A DNA stretch of 9,389 bases from assembly GCA_036645575.1 (NCBI GenBank), contig JAVXNW010000095.1:1-9389 (forward strand), read 5' to 3'. A model generated the notes under the pieces. That model was not told where the DNA came from. It saw nothing but the letters and a program-made list of their open reading frames with translations, and ran no database searches. Within the stretch, counting starts at the first letter, position 1. Each line of letters begins with the position of its first letter. The translations under genes and the position numbers were made by a program. The DNA is from JAVXNW01 sp036645575 (GTDB taxonomy: Bacteria; Bacillota; Clostridia; Christensenellales; Aristaeellaceae). This document shows, piece by piece, positions 1 to 6,411 of this stretch.

Positions 1-64
1 GGGAAGAGGGGTACCGGGAGGCGAGGACACCACAGCAAGGGCGTACAGCTCGAGGGGATAGTGT

Positions 65-90
65 GAAAGGGGGCGAGCAGCCCACCTTTC
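65..90 (+). other. Stem-loop in the region upstream of dppA
   Basis: GAAAGG (65-70) pairs with CCTTTC (85-90). After a bulged A at 84 the stem continues as GGGC (71-74) with GCCC (80-83), giving 10 base pairs around the loop GAGCA. Weak G-U pairs could extend it outward to 61-94. No T-run follows, so it is not a standard intrinsic terminator. It could be part of an untranslated leader, the end of an upstream transcript, or a repeat element. I do not recognise a known RNA family. Confidence 0.5.
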
Positions 91-102
91 GCGTTCAATC
101 AC

Positions 103-148
103 CGCGTGAGCGCAGCCCGGCACCGCAGTGCCGGACTACGCTCACGCG
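103..148 (+). other. Long, nearly perfect hairpin upstream of dppA
   Basis: The lower stem pairs 103-112 with 139-148 (10 bp). A short middle part has A114-T137 and G115-C136 between two C-A mismatches. The upper stem pairs 117-123 with 128-134 (7 bp) around the tetraloop CGCA (124-127). That makes 19 pairs over 21 positions. No U-tract follows; the sequence runs into CAAATTCAATC, then the dppA ribosome binding site. A leader structure, a REP-like palindromic element or the terminator of an unseen upstream gene are all possible. Apart from this hairpin and the one at 65-90, bases 1-181 hold nothing I can assign. Confidence 0.6.
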
Positions 149-181
149 CAAATTCAATCAACAGAAAGAAGGATCATTGCT

Positions 182-979
182 ATGAAAATCTTTATTTCCG
201 CCGATATCGAAGGCACCGCCGGCATTGCCCATTGGGATGAGACCGAACAGGGCAAGTACCTCTATGACCACTTCGCTCGCCAGATGACCCGCGAGGTCGC
301 CGCTGCTTGCGAGGGCGCTATCGCTGCGGGCGCCGATGAATTGTTCATCAAAGATGCCCACGACTCCGCCCGCAATATCGACCCCGATTGCTTGCCTGAG
401 TGCGCTAAGATATTTCGCGGCTGGGGACGCCACCCCTATTCCATGATGGCGGGACTTGACCACTCCTTCGACGGCGTCTTCTTTACCGGCTATCACTCCG
501 GCGCGGGCAGCGACGAAAACCCGCTCGCCCATACCATGAACGGCAATATCCTTAAACTTGACATAAATGGCCTCGGCGGCTCCGAATTGCTCATCAATTG
601 CCTGACCGCCGCCTACGAACATGTGCCCGTCTACTGCGTCTGCGGCGACGCGGGCCTGTGCGACTGGGTCACGCACGTGAACCCCAATATCCAGACCGTG
701 CCCGTCTGCGAAGGGTTCGGCAACGGCTCCATCTCCATTCAGCCCGCCCTCGCCGTCAAGCGCATTCGCGAGACCACCGAGCGCGCCCTGCGCTTGCCCC
801 GCGAATCCTGCCTCTTCCCGCTGCCGGAGTCCTTCGACGTGACCGTCGAGTACCGCCCCCACTTCATGGCCAAGCGCGCGGGATTCTACCCCGGCGCCGA
901 GCAGGTGGGCCCGCGCACCGTGCGCTTTCACGCAAACAATTACTTTGACGTGTTGACATTTTTTTCCTTTGTCTTGTAA
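182..979 (+). CDS. dppA: M55 family D-aminopeptidase (DppA-like)
   Basis: A zinc D-aminopeptidase of peptidase family M55, which releases N-terminal D-amino acids from short peptides such as D-Ala-D-Ala and probably acts in the cytoplasm in cell-wall peptide salvage. The 265-residue product opens with the family signature ISADIEG, giving metal ligands Asp8 and Glu10. His60 (KDAH), His105 (GYHSG) and Glu135 (GGSEL) match the remaining ligands of Bacillus DppA, and His117 (AHTMN) matches its catalytic histidine. The ATG at 182 was chosen because GAAGGA (168-173) lies 8 bases upstream and the family motif starts at residue 3. A longer reading from GTG 128 would begin inside a hairpin. The protein stops about nine residues short of Bacillus DppA, and its AT-rich 3' end doubles as a promoter region for the next gene. 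The neighbouring carboxypeptidase supports a murein-peptide role. Confidence 0.88.
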   Translation: MKIFISADIEGTAGIAHWDETEQGKYLYDHFARQMTREVAAACEGAIAAGADELFIKDAHDSARNIDPDCLPECAKIFRGWGRHPYSMMAGLDHSFDGVFFTGYHSGAGSDENPLAHTMNGNILKLDINGLGGSELLINCLTAAYEHVPVYCVCGDAGLCDWVTHVNPNIQTVPVCEGFGNGSISIQPALAVKRIRETTERALRLPRESCLFPLPESFDVTVEYRPHFMAKRAGFYPGAEQVGPRTVRFHANNYFDVLTFFSFVL

Positions 980-1003
980 TCGAATGAACCGATGTGCTAT
1001 AAT
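953..1003 (+). promoter_or_regulatory. Tandem sigma-A promoters for ldcA, overlapping the dppA stop codon
   Basis: Two promoter-like arrangements overlap. The first is TTGACA (953-958), a 16-base spacer and TGTAAT (975-980). The second is TTGTAA (974-979), an 18-base spacer and a perfect TATAAT (998-1003) with the extended -10 element TG at 995-996. The dppA stop (977-979) lies inside both. The second would start transcription near 1007-1010, leaving a very short leader before the ldcA ATG. The stretch is strikingly AT-rich compared with its surroundings. Confidence 0.65.
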
Positions 1004-1021
1004 ACGATAGGATGTGAAATT

Positions 1022-1957
1022 ATGCAAAAGCCGCGCAGGATCGCGCCCGGCGATACGCTGGGCTTTGTCGCCGCATCTAGCACGCTGGCCGACCCGGCGC
1101 TCCTTCCCCGCGCTATTTCCGCCGCCGAGGCCATGGGCTACAAGGTCGCGCTGGGAGACAGCTGCACCGCGAAATACGGCTACCTTGCGGGCGACGACGC
1201 GCTGCGCGCCGGCGACCTCATGCGCATGTTTGAACGCGAGGATGTGGACGCGGTCACGCTCATTCGCGGCGGCTATGGCCTGCCCCGCATATTGGACAGG
1301 CTCGACTACGACCTGATCCGGCAAAGCCGGAAGATGGTGCTGGGCTATTCCGACGTGACCGGCCTTCACTTGGCGCTTGCCGCGCGCGGCCTTGCCACCA
1401 TTCATGGGCCCATGCCGACCGGCTGGGGCGAACCGGACTTTGCGCCCTTCAGCAGGCAGTCGCTCCTCATGTGCCTAAATGATCGGCAGCTGGGCGTGCC
1501 GCTTCAAAACCCCGAGGGCGTTCCGGTCACCTGCTTTCACCCGGGTCGCGCCGAGGGGCGCTTGATCGGCGGCAACCTCACGCTGATGGTTTCGCTTCTG
1601 GGCACAAAATACATGCCCGACCTGACAAGCGCGATCTTGCTGATCGAGGATGTGGACGAGCGGCTCTACCGCATCGACCGAATGCTCACGCAACTGCGGC
1701 TGGCCGGCGCGTTTGACGCCTGCGCCGGGGTGGTGCTGGGCACGTTTACGCGCTGCGCGGCCGAGTACCCCGATCGCTCCCTCACCTACGACCAGGTGAT
1801 CCGCGACGTGGTGCTGCCCTGCAACAAGCCCATTATCTCTGGACTCATGATCGGGCATTGCCAGCCTAAGCTCACGCTGGGGCTGGGGATACGATATTTC
1901 CTCGATGCGGACAGGGGCGAACTGACCCCGCTGGAATCGCCATTTGCCGACGCGTGA
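1022..1957 (+). CDS. ldcA: S66 family L,D-carboxypeptidase (muramoyltetrapeptide carboxypeptidase)
   Basis: A serine peptidase of family S66. Members cleave the L,D bond before the terminal D-Ala of murein tetrapeptides during cytoplasmic recycling; some relatives (MccF type) give self-immunity to microcin C. The 311-residue protein shows the full fold signature: RGGYGLPR (82-89), nucleophile Ser110 in GYSD, GGNLTLMVSLLGT (183-195), Glu209 in LLIEDV and His279 in IGHC, which correspond to the Ser-Glu-His triad. The ATG at 1022 is preferred over the in-frame ATG at 992 because 992 lies within the promoter, and AGGA (1009-1012) sits 9 bases before 1022. It follows dppA by 42 bases, and the pair suggests turnover of D-amino-acid-containing peptides. 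It has its own promoters but no clear terminator, so the downstream gene may be co-transcribed. Confidence 0.88.
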   Translation: MQKPRRIAPGDTLGFVAASSTLADPALLPRAISAAEAMGYKVALGDSCTAKYGYLAGDDALRAGDLMRMFEREDVDAVTLIRGGYGLPRILDRLDYDLIRQSRKMVLGYSDVTGLHLALAARGLATIHGPMPTGWGEPDFAPFSRQSLLMCLNDRQLGVPLQNPEGVPVTCFHPGRAEGRLIGGNLTLMVSLLGTKYMPDLTSAILLIEDVDERLYRIDRMLTQLRLAGAFDACAGVVLGTFTRCAAEYPDRSLTYDQVIRDVVLPCNKPIISGLMIGHCQPKLTLGLGIRYFLDADRGELTPLESPFADA

Positions 1958-2044
1958 ACTTAGCCAGTGTGCGCTGCGTCAAAGCATCAACGGAAAAGCC
2001 GCCAATTTTGGGAAAAAGATTGCCAAGAATTAGGAGGGATCGCA

Positions 2045-3811
2045 ATGAGCTTTGCGAAGCGGATCACGGCGACGCTGACGATTTGCCTATTGCTCGTCAC
2101 TTGCCTGATGGGTTCGGCGCTGGCCGAGGCCGAATATCAGGGTGAGAGCGTGCACGGCGCGTTTGCTGTGGAACTAAACGGCAAGGTGTACGCCGCACTA
2201 TACACCGGAAGCCAGTACAACCTGTGCGAGGTGAGCGCCACGGGCGGCGGCGAAACGAAGGTGCTGGATACCGCCGGCGAGATTAGCGACCTCGTCGTGT
2301 CGGGCGACTTCATCTATTACCTGCGGGATCTGGACCGCACCGCACAGATGGAGATCATGAAGTTCGAACAGAAGACCGGCGCGCTCACCACGCTCACCAC
2401 CTTTGAGGTGGGCGTCGTGGTGGACAGCCTTTCCTGGTACGACGACGTGCTCTACGTGCTGGCCAACAGCCGCCTGTACATCGTGGACAGCGGCAACGGC
2501 GAGACCATGGTCATGAACGAAGAGACGCTGATGGACAGCTATGCCATCGTAAACGACGTGATCTTCTATACCTCCGCAACCGATCTGCTCAGCTACGAGC
2601 GCACCGTCACCGGCAAGCCGGAGCCGGTCAAGCAGTCCGCCGGCGTGCTCTACTCCATGAGCATTCTGGGCACCAACCCGGAAAAGTTGGTCGCCAAGGG
2701 CGTGACCGACCTGCGCGCGCACGACAATTACCTGTTCTTCCACAACCTGGAGGACAATTACGTCATGGGTTCGGACACCGAGCTCAAGCTCGAGGGGCAG
2801 CTATACCGCTACAACATCGAGACCGGGCAGATGGCCAGCATGAACCTTGCCTACGACTGGGAGTTCTATCCCACCGACAGCGGCGTCGTGATCTACACAT
2901 CCCAGGACATCTCCCTCTATCCGCTGACCGGCGGCGCGCCCGTCAAGCTGATGACCCCGGAACTGGCTACCACCGTCACTGCGGCAGGTCAATTTGCCTA
3001 CGTGTCCGAGTTTAAGTCCGCCAAATTGACCAAGCTCCCGCTCGACGGGACGCAGTCCGTGCTGCTCTTTGACGACAGCGACGTGCTGCCCGCCACCGAA
3101 GGCGCGCCGGAAGACACGCTGCTGGTCAAGGATCCGGAGGCCGACGACACGACCGACACGACCGATGCGACCGACGACCAGGAGACGGTCGGCGACCAGA
3201 CCTACGACGAGGACAAGGATAGCACCGGAACCGGCAGCGATTCCAGCTACATCTTCCCCAATTCCTCCAAGAAAAAGCTGACCCGCGCCCAGGTCGAGAA
3301 GGTGGACAAGAAGCTGTGGGGCTATGCCCGCAACGAGATCTACGCGCGCCACGGCTACGAGTTCAACAAGGGCAAATACCAGACCTACTTCGGCAAGAAG
3401 AGCTGGTACAAGCCGGGCGGGTTCTCCTCCGGAAGCCTCAGCACCATCGAATGGTACAACATGGAATTGATCAAGGACCTCGAAAAGGAAAATGGACTGC
3501 TGTCAAGCGGCGACGGCGAGGCCAGCACCTCCTCCAATTCCTCCGCCAAGAACAACAACTATGTGCTCAAAGAGGCGCGCTCGCGCAAATTGACCAAGAG
3601 CTATCTGCGCGACAAGCTGGGCTCCAAGAGCAAATACGCCTTGGCGCGCAACGAGATCCTCGCGCGGCACGGCTACGTATTTGAGACCGCGAAGTACCGC
3701 AAGTACTTTAAAAACCAGAAGTGGTACCATGCCGGCGGCTATTCCCAGAGCGACTTGAGCCGCACCGAGTGGTACAACATCGAGCAGCTCAAGGACCTTG
3801 AGCGCGAATAG
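2045..3811 (+). CDS. Secreted propeller-like protein with two C-terminal YARHG domains
   Basis: A 588-residue exported protein of unknown function. Residues 1-27 are a signal peptide: basic start, hydrophobic core (about 9-22) and a SALA cleavage site before EAE. A lipoprotein site is unlikely because the only candidate, LVTC, is poor. Residues 30-360 contain repeated short beta-strand units of the type DLVVSGDFIYYL and SLSWYDDVLYVL, resembling DUF5050-like beta-propellers. An acidic Thr/Asp-rich linker (about 363-402) follows. Two YARHG domains come last: one at about 403-480 with IFPNSS and YARHG (433-437), one at about 515-588 with LARHG (539-543). Both share WYxxGG and EWYN motifs. The ATG at 2045 has AGGAGG (2032-2037) 7 bases upstream; an earlier in-frame ATG at 1967 lacks such a site and would hide the signal peptide. 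YARHG domains occur in envelope proteins of Firmicutes but have no settled function. A hairpin terminator follows. Confidence 0.82.
   Translation: MSFAKRITATLTICLLLVTCLMGSALAEAEYQGESVHGAFAVELNGKVYAALYTGSQYNLCEVSATGGGETKVLDTAGEISDLVVSGDFIYYLRDLDRTAQMEIMKFEQKTGALTTLTTFEVGVVVDSLSWYDDVLYVLANSRLYIVDSGNGETMVMNEETLMDSYAIVNDVIFYTSATDLLSYERTVTGKPEPVKQSAGVLYSMSILGTNPEKLVAKGVTDLRAHDNYLFFHNLEDNYVMGSDTELKLEGQLYRYNIETGQMASMNLAYDWEFYPTDSGVVIYTSQDISLYPLTGGAPVKLMTPELATTVTAAGQFAYVSEFKSAKLTKLPLDGTQSVLLFDDSDVLPATEGAPEDTLLVKDPEADDTTDTTDATDDQETVGDQTYDEDKDSTGTGSDSSYIFPNSSKKKLTRAQVEKVDKKLWGYARNEIYARHGYEFNKGKYQTYFGKKSWYKPGGFSSGSLSTIEWYNMELIKDLEKENGLLSSGDGEASTSSNSSAKNNNYVLKEARSRKLTKSYLRDKLGSKSKYALARNEILARHGYVFETAKYRKYFKNQKWYHAGGYSQSDLSRTEWYNIEQLKDLERE
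3146..3172 (+). repeat. Three tandem 9-base units in the YARHG protein linker
   Basis: GACACGACC occurs at 3146-3154 and 3155-3163, followed by the variant GATGCGACC at 3164-3172. The array is in frame and encodes Asp-Thr-Thr, Asp-Thr-Thr, Asp-Ala-Thr (residues 368-376). Because each unit is three codons, copy-number change would lengthen or shorten the linker without breaking the frame. Confidence 0.7.
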
Positions 3812-3825
3812 CGGGCAATCCCTCC

Positions 3826-3851
3826 AACCGGCGGCGCAAGCCGCCGGTTTT
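3826..3851 (+). terminator. Hairpin terminator after the YARHG gene
   Basis: A perfect 10-bp stem, 3826-3835 with 3840-3849, closes on the GNRA tetraloop GCAA. It begins 15 bases after the stop codon. Its 3' arm ends in TT and two more T bases follow, so the U-tract is short and termination may be partial. That matters because no separate promoter is visible for the next gene. Confidence 0.7.
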
Positions 3852-3895
3852 GTGTGCACAGCAGGGCGCGACGAGCGCGAGAAGGGACGGAATAG

Positions 3896-4771
3896 ATGGA
3901 ACTTGAATACGAATGCCTCGTATGCCAGCTGCGCGCGGAGCTGGCCAACGCCGAAAAGCTTGCGGGCAACGACCGGAAGATCGCCTACTTGCAGCAGGTG
4001 ATGGGCAGCCTTGCGCAGGTGAGCGCGCGCGACACGGGACCTTTGTTGCTGGACAAAATGCTGCCGATCAGGGCGCGGCATGGCGTGCCCACGCCCGATT
4101 ACCCGCACCTGAAAGGCAAATACAACGACCTGCTATTGGGGCTGCTGCCCAAGATGCGCGACGTGGTTGCGCGTTCGCGCGACCCGCTGGCGACCGCGCT
4201 CAAGCTGTCGCGGCTGGGCAACTACATCGATTTCGGCGTGCTCAAGACGCTTGACGACCAGTGGCTGCTGGGCATGATCGAGCATATCGAGCGCGAGGCG
4301 CTGGACGAGGTCGAGTATCGGCACCTGAAAAGCGACCTTGCGCAGGCGCGCACGCTCGCCTTTTTGACCGACAACTGCGGCGAGATCGTCTTTGACCGGC
4401 TGCTGATCGAATGCCTGCGCGACCGCTATGTCGGCCTTGAGATCACCGTCGTGACGCGCGGGCAGGACATCCTAAACGACGCGACGCGGGAGGACGCCTG
4501 CGCGGTGGGGCTTGACCAAGTCGCGCGCGTGATCGGAAACGGCAGCGACATTGCCGGAACGCAGATGGAGCGGATGAGCGAGGAGGCCGCGCAGCTGGTT
4601 CGAACCGCCGACGTGCGCATCGCCAAGGGGCAGGGCAACTTTGAGACGCTCAGCGGCTGCGCGCTCAACACCTATTACCTGTTTTTATGCAAGTGCGCCT
4701 ATTTTTCCGAGCGCCTGAACGTCGCGCCGCTGACCGGCATGCTGCTAAACGAGCTGCGCCTGCCGCTGTAG
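3896..4771 (+). CDS. DUF89/ARMT1-type metal-dependent phosphatase
   Basis: A 291-residue member of the DUF89 family (ARMT1-like fold), metal-dependent phosphatases proposed to remove damaged or surplus phosphometabolites; the true substrate here is unknown. The N-terminal CxxC (Cys7, Cys10 in ECLVCQ) is typical of the prokaryotic subfamily. Core motifs are GNYIDFG (108-114), the metal-site motif TDNCGEIVFD with Asp159 and Asn160, Asp195 in ILNDAT, GNGSDIAGT (214-222) and KGQGNFETL (244-252). Length fits the prokaryotic group. The ATG at 3896 follows AAGGGA (3882-3887) by 8 bases. The gene stands between two terminators, and no good promoter is visible in the 44 bases before the ribosome binding site. 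It may therefore depend on read-through from the YARHG gene. The family call is firm; its specific role is not. Confidence 0.82.
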   Translation: MELEYECLVCQLRAELANAEKLAGNDRKIAYLQQVMGSLAQVSARDTGPLLLDKMLPIRARHGVPTPDYPHLKGKYNDLLLGLLPKMRDVVARSRDPLATALKLSRLGNYIDFGVLKTLDDQWLLGMIEHIEREALDEVEYRHLKSDLAQARTLAFLTDNCGEIVFDRLLIECLRDRYVGLEITVVTRGQDILNDATREDACAVGLDQVARVIGNGSDIAGTQMERMSEEAAQLVRTADVRIAKGQGNFETLSGCALNTYYLFLCKCAYFSERLNVAPLTGMLLNELRLPL

Positions 4772-4800
4772 CGGGCGGCTTTGCAGGCCATGCGCGCGAC

Positions 4801-4842
4801 AAAGCCCGGACGGATGTGCTATCCGCCCGGGCTTTTATCTTT
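4801..4842 (+). terminator. Strong intrinsic terminator after the DUF89 gene
   Basis: The stem pairs 4801-4815 with 4821-4835, 14 of 15 positions, with one A-C mismatch at 4810/4826. The loop is GTGCT (4816-4820). A T-rich tail, TTTTATCTTT, covers 4833-4842. It insulates the fatty-acid operon from upstream transcription. The A-run at the 5' foot could also give some termination from the opposite strand. Confidence 0.88.
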
Positions 4843-4893
4843 GTGCGGCGGGGAGGCGCGAGGGCGGTTTAACCAAAAATTGGCGGGACATAC

Positions 4894-4922
4894 TTGACAA
4901 GGGCGGGGCGCGCGGCTATAAT
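4894..4922 (+). promoter_or_regulatory. Consensus sigma-A promoter of the fab operon
   Basis: TTGACA (4894-4899) and TATAAT (4917-4922) are separated by exactly 17 bases (4900-4916), a perfect match to the housekeeping consensus. Transcription should begin near 4929, about 38 bases before the fabT start codon. Such a strong promoter would need a repressor to be controlled, which fits the operator just downstream and the MarR-type gene that follows. Confidence 0.92.
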
Positions 4923-4938
4923 TAGTTTGCTTAACTAA
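4922..4938. promoter_or_regulatory. Putative FabT operator (17-bp inverted repeat over the start site)
   Basis: TTAGTT (4922-4927) and AACTAA (4933-4938) form a perfect inverted repeat around TGCTT. The repeat begins on the last base of the -10 box and spans the expected transcription start, so a bound protein would block initiation. The position next to a MarR-family gene makes FabT the natural ligand, with acyl-ACP as probable corepressor as in streptococci. Binding is inferred from layout. Confidence 0.7.
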
Positions 4939-4966
4939 ACGAATGAACGACCGGAAGGGTGTGCGC

Positions 4967-5446
4967 ATGGATCAGTTTCTGACCGAGCTCAATACGCTGT
5001 TTGTGAGCACCTACCGCTCGATCTGCCGGGTGGAGGAAAACACGCTCAGGCACTTGAGCGGGAACCAGTTGACGCTTTCGGAGATGCACATGCTGGAGAG
5101 CGTGGCGGCGCTGCCCGAGGACGAGCGCACGATCGCCAATATCGCGCGGGCGCTTGAGATCACGCCGCCGTCCGCCACAATGACGATCAAGAAGCTCGAG
5201 AAGAAGGGCTTTATCACCAAGGCGCCCTCCACGGTGGACGGGCGGCGGGTGCGGCTGACGCTGTCTGAAAGCGGGCGGCGGGCCGAGACGGCGCACCGCT
5301 ACTTTCACCGGCGCATGGTGCGCGCGGTGGCAAAGGAGATGGACGCGCAGGAGCGCGCTGCGCTGGTGAGCGGCCTCAATAAGCTCAATGCGTTTTTGCG
5401 CGAGCAGGCCGACCCCGCGCGCGCCGAAGGAGGGACCCCACAGTGA
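4967..5446 (+). CDS. fabT: FabT, MarR-family repressor of fatty acid synthesis genes
   Basis: A 159-residue winged-helix DNA-binding protein of the MarR family, matching FabT, which represses fab genes when charged with long-chain acyl-ACP. Visible features are an N-terminal dimerisation helix, SEMHMLE (38-44) like the IKEMHTI segment of streptococcal FabT, the helix-turn-helix (about 55-82, recognition helix near 67-80), the wing with DGRRVRLTLS (91-100), and the C-terminal dimer helices with HRYFHRRMV (110-118). The ATG at 4967 is preferred because GGAAGGG (4953-4959) lies 7 bases upstream. The in-frame ATG at 4943 has no binding site and would start only about 14 bases into the mRNA. It is the first gene of the fab operon, so it should regulate itself. 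Its last codons carry the ribosome binding site of fabH, and the genes overlap by 4 bases. Confidence 0.9.
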   Translation: MDQFLTELNTLFVSTYRSICRVEENTLRHLSGNQLTLSEMHMLESVAALPEDERTIANIARALEITPPSATMTIKKLEKKGFITKAPSTVDGRRVRLTLSESGRRAETAHRYFHRRMVRAVAKEMDAQERAALVSGLNKLNAFLREQADPARAEGGTPQ

Positions 5447-6411
5447 AGATACTTGGAACCGGGAGCGCGCTTCCGGAGCGGGTGGTCACCAATTTTGACC
5501 TGACAAAATTTCTGGACACGAGCGACGAGTGGATTTCGAGCCGCACGGGCATTCGCGAGCGGCGGTTGGTGACCGACGAATCGGTGCTGAGCCTTGCGCA
5601 AGCCGCGGCGGAGCGGGCGCTTTGCGACGCGGGGCTTTGCGCGCAGGACATCGACCTCATCCTGTGCTCGACGCTTGCGGGCGACTACGTGACGCCGGCG
5701 CTCGCGTGCGAATTGCAGGCGGCGCTGGGCGCGCGCTGCGCCGGGTTTGACCTAAACAACGCGTGCCCCGGATTTCTGTACGCGCTCGACGTGAGCGACG
5801 CCTACATCGCGAGCGGCAAGGCCAAGCACGTATTGATCGTGTGCGCGGAGATCATGAGCCGCCTGTGCGACTGGCGCGACCGATCGACCTGCGTGCTGTT
5901 TGGCGACGGCGCGGGCGCGGTGGTGGTGGGACCTGGCGACGGGCTGATGCGGACGCATCTGACGTGCGCGGGCAACGCGGGGGTGCTGCACCTGGTGCCC
6001 GATCAGGGCAATAGCCCGTTTGAGACCAAAAAGCGCGCGGCGTCGTCGCTTTACATGGACGGGTCAGAGGTGTACAAGTTCGCGGTGTCGGCGGCGGTTG
6101 CCGATATCCGATCGGTGATGGAGAAGGCGGGGCTTTCGCCCGAGCAGGTGGATCTGTTTGTGCTGCATCAGGCGAACAAGCGGATTCTGGAGGCGGTGCG
6201 CACGCGGCTCAAGCAGCCGGAGGAGAAATTTCCGGCCAACATTTCCGTGCGCGGCAACACCGCGTCGGCGAGCGTGCCGATATTGCTGGACGAGCTCAAC
6301 CGCGCGGGGGCGCTTTGCGCGGGGCAAGTGCTCGTGATGAGCGCGTTTGGCGCAGGGCTGACCACGGCGGCGTGCGCGCTGCGCTGGACGAAGGATCGTG
6401 CAGCCGGATAA
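5443..6411 (+). CDS. fabH: Beta-ketoacyl-ACP synthase III
   Basis: FabH condenses an acyl-CoA primer with malonyl-ACP to begin each fatty acid chain. The 322-residue protein carries the full Cys-His-Asn triad: Cys108 in NNACPGF, His242 in LHQANKRI and Asn272 in GNTASASVP. TSDEWISSRTGIRER (26-40), FGDGAGA (153-159) and the C-terminal AFGAGLTTAA loop (301-310) also fit the family. The start is GTG 5443, overlapping the fabT stop as GTGA. It is supported by AAGGAGGG (5427-5434) at 8-base spacing and by the standard start MKILGTGSALPE. The overlap suggests translational coupling with the regulator. Primer choice (acetyl-CoA or branched acyl-CoA) cannot be told from these motifs. The last codons merge into the 18-base repeat array described separately. 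Confidence 0.95.
   Translation: MKILGTGSALPERVVTNFDLTKFLDTSDEWISSRTGIRERRLVTDESVLSLAQAAAERALCDAGLCAQDIDLILCSTLAGDYVTPALACELQAALGARCAGFDLNNACPGFLYALDVSDAYIASGKAKHVLIVCAEIMSRLCDWRDRSTCVLFGDGAGAVVVGPGDGLMRTHLTCAGNAGVLHLVPDQGNSPFETKKRAASSLYMDGSEVYKFAVSAAVADIRSVMEKAGLSPEQVDLFVLHQANKRILEAVRTRLKQPEEKFPANISVRGNTASASVPILLDELNRAGALCAGQVLVMSAFGAGLTTAACALRWTKDRAAG

Noticed and set aside
1..100. Fragment of a stable RNA (RNase P, SRP, T-box) at the window start
   Set aside because: I looked for signatures such as the T-box AGGGTGGNACCGCG and the RNase P and SRP cores; only loose resemblance was found.
128..181. Longer dppA reading from GTG 128
   Set aside because: It begins within the long hairpin, has no ribosome binding site, and adds residues before the conserved N-terminal motif, while ATG 182 has a good GAAGGA site.
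3..185. Frame open from the window edge to a TGA overlapping the dppA start (ATGA)
   Set aside because: About 60 codons without a stop is not unusual at this GC content. The translation is low in complexity and has no recognisable family, and the stretch is dominated by two hairpins. A truncated upstream gene cannot be fully excluded.
913..925. Perfect inverted repeat GCGCAC-C-GTGCGC followed by a T-run in dppA
   Set aside because: The one-base loop cannot form an RNA hairpin as drawn, the repeat is 33 bases from the T-run and inside conserved coding sequence, so it is not a terminator.
158..1405. Long minus-strand open frame
   Set aside because: It is antisense to dppA and ldcA, whose catalytic residues are intact. 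The translation is Ala/Gly/Val/His-rich without motifs, typical of GC-rich shadow frames.
2093..2104. Lipoprotein signal (LVTC) in the YARHG protein
   Set aside because: Thr at the -1 position is poor for a lipobox, and a better signal peptidase I site (SALA before EAE) follows.
3853..3860. TGTGCACA palindrome after the YARHG terminator
   Set aside because: An 8-base palindrome is expected by chance every few hundred bases and no second copy sits nearby.
4943..4966. Earlier fabT start
   Set aside because: ATG 4943 lies about 14 bases after the expected transcription start and next to the operator with no ribosome binding site.
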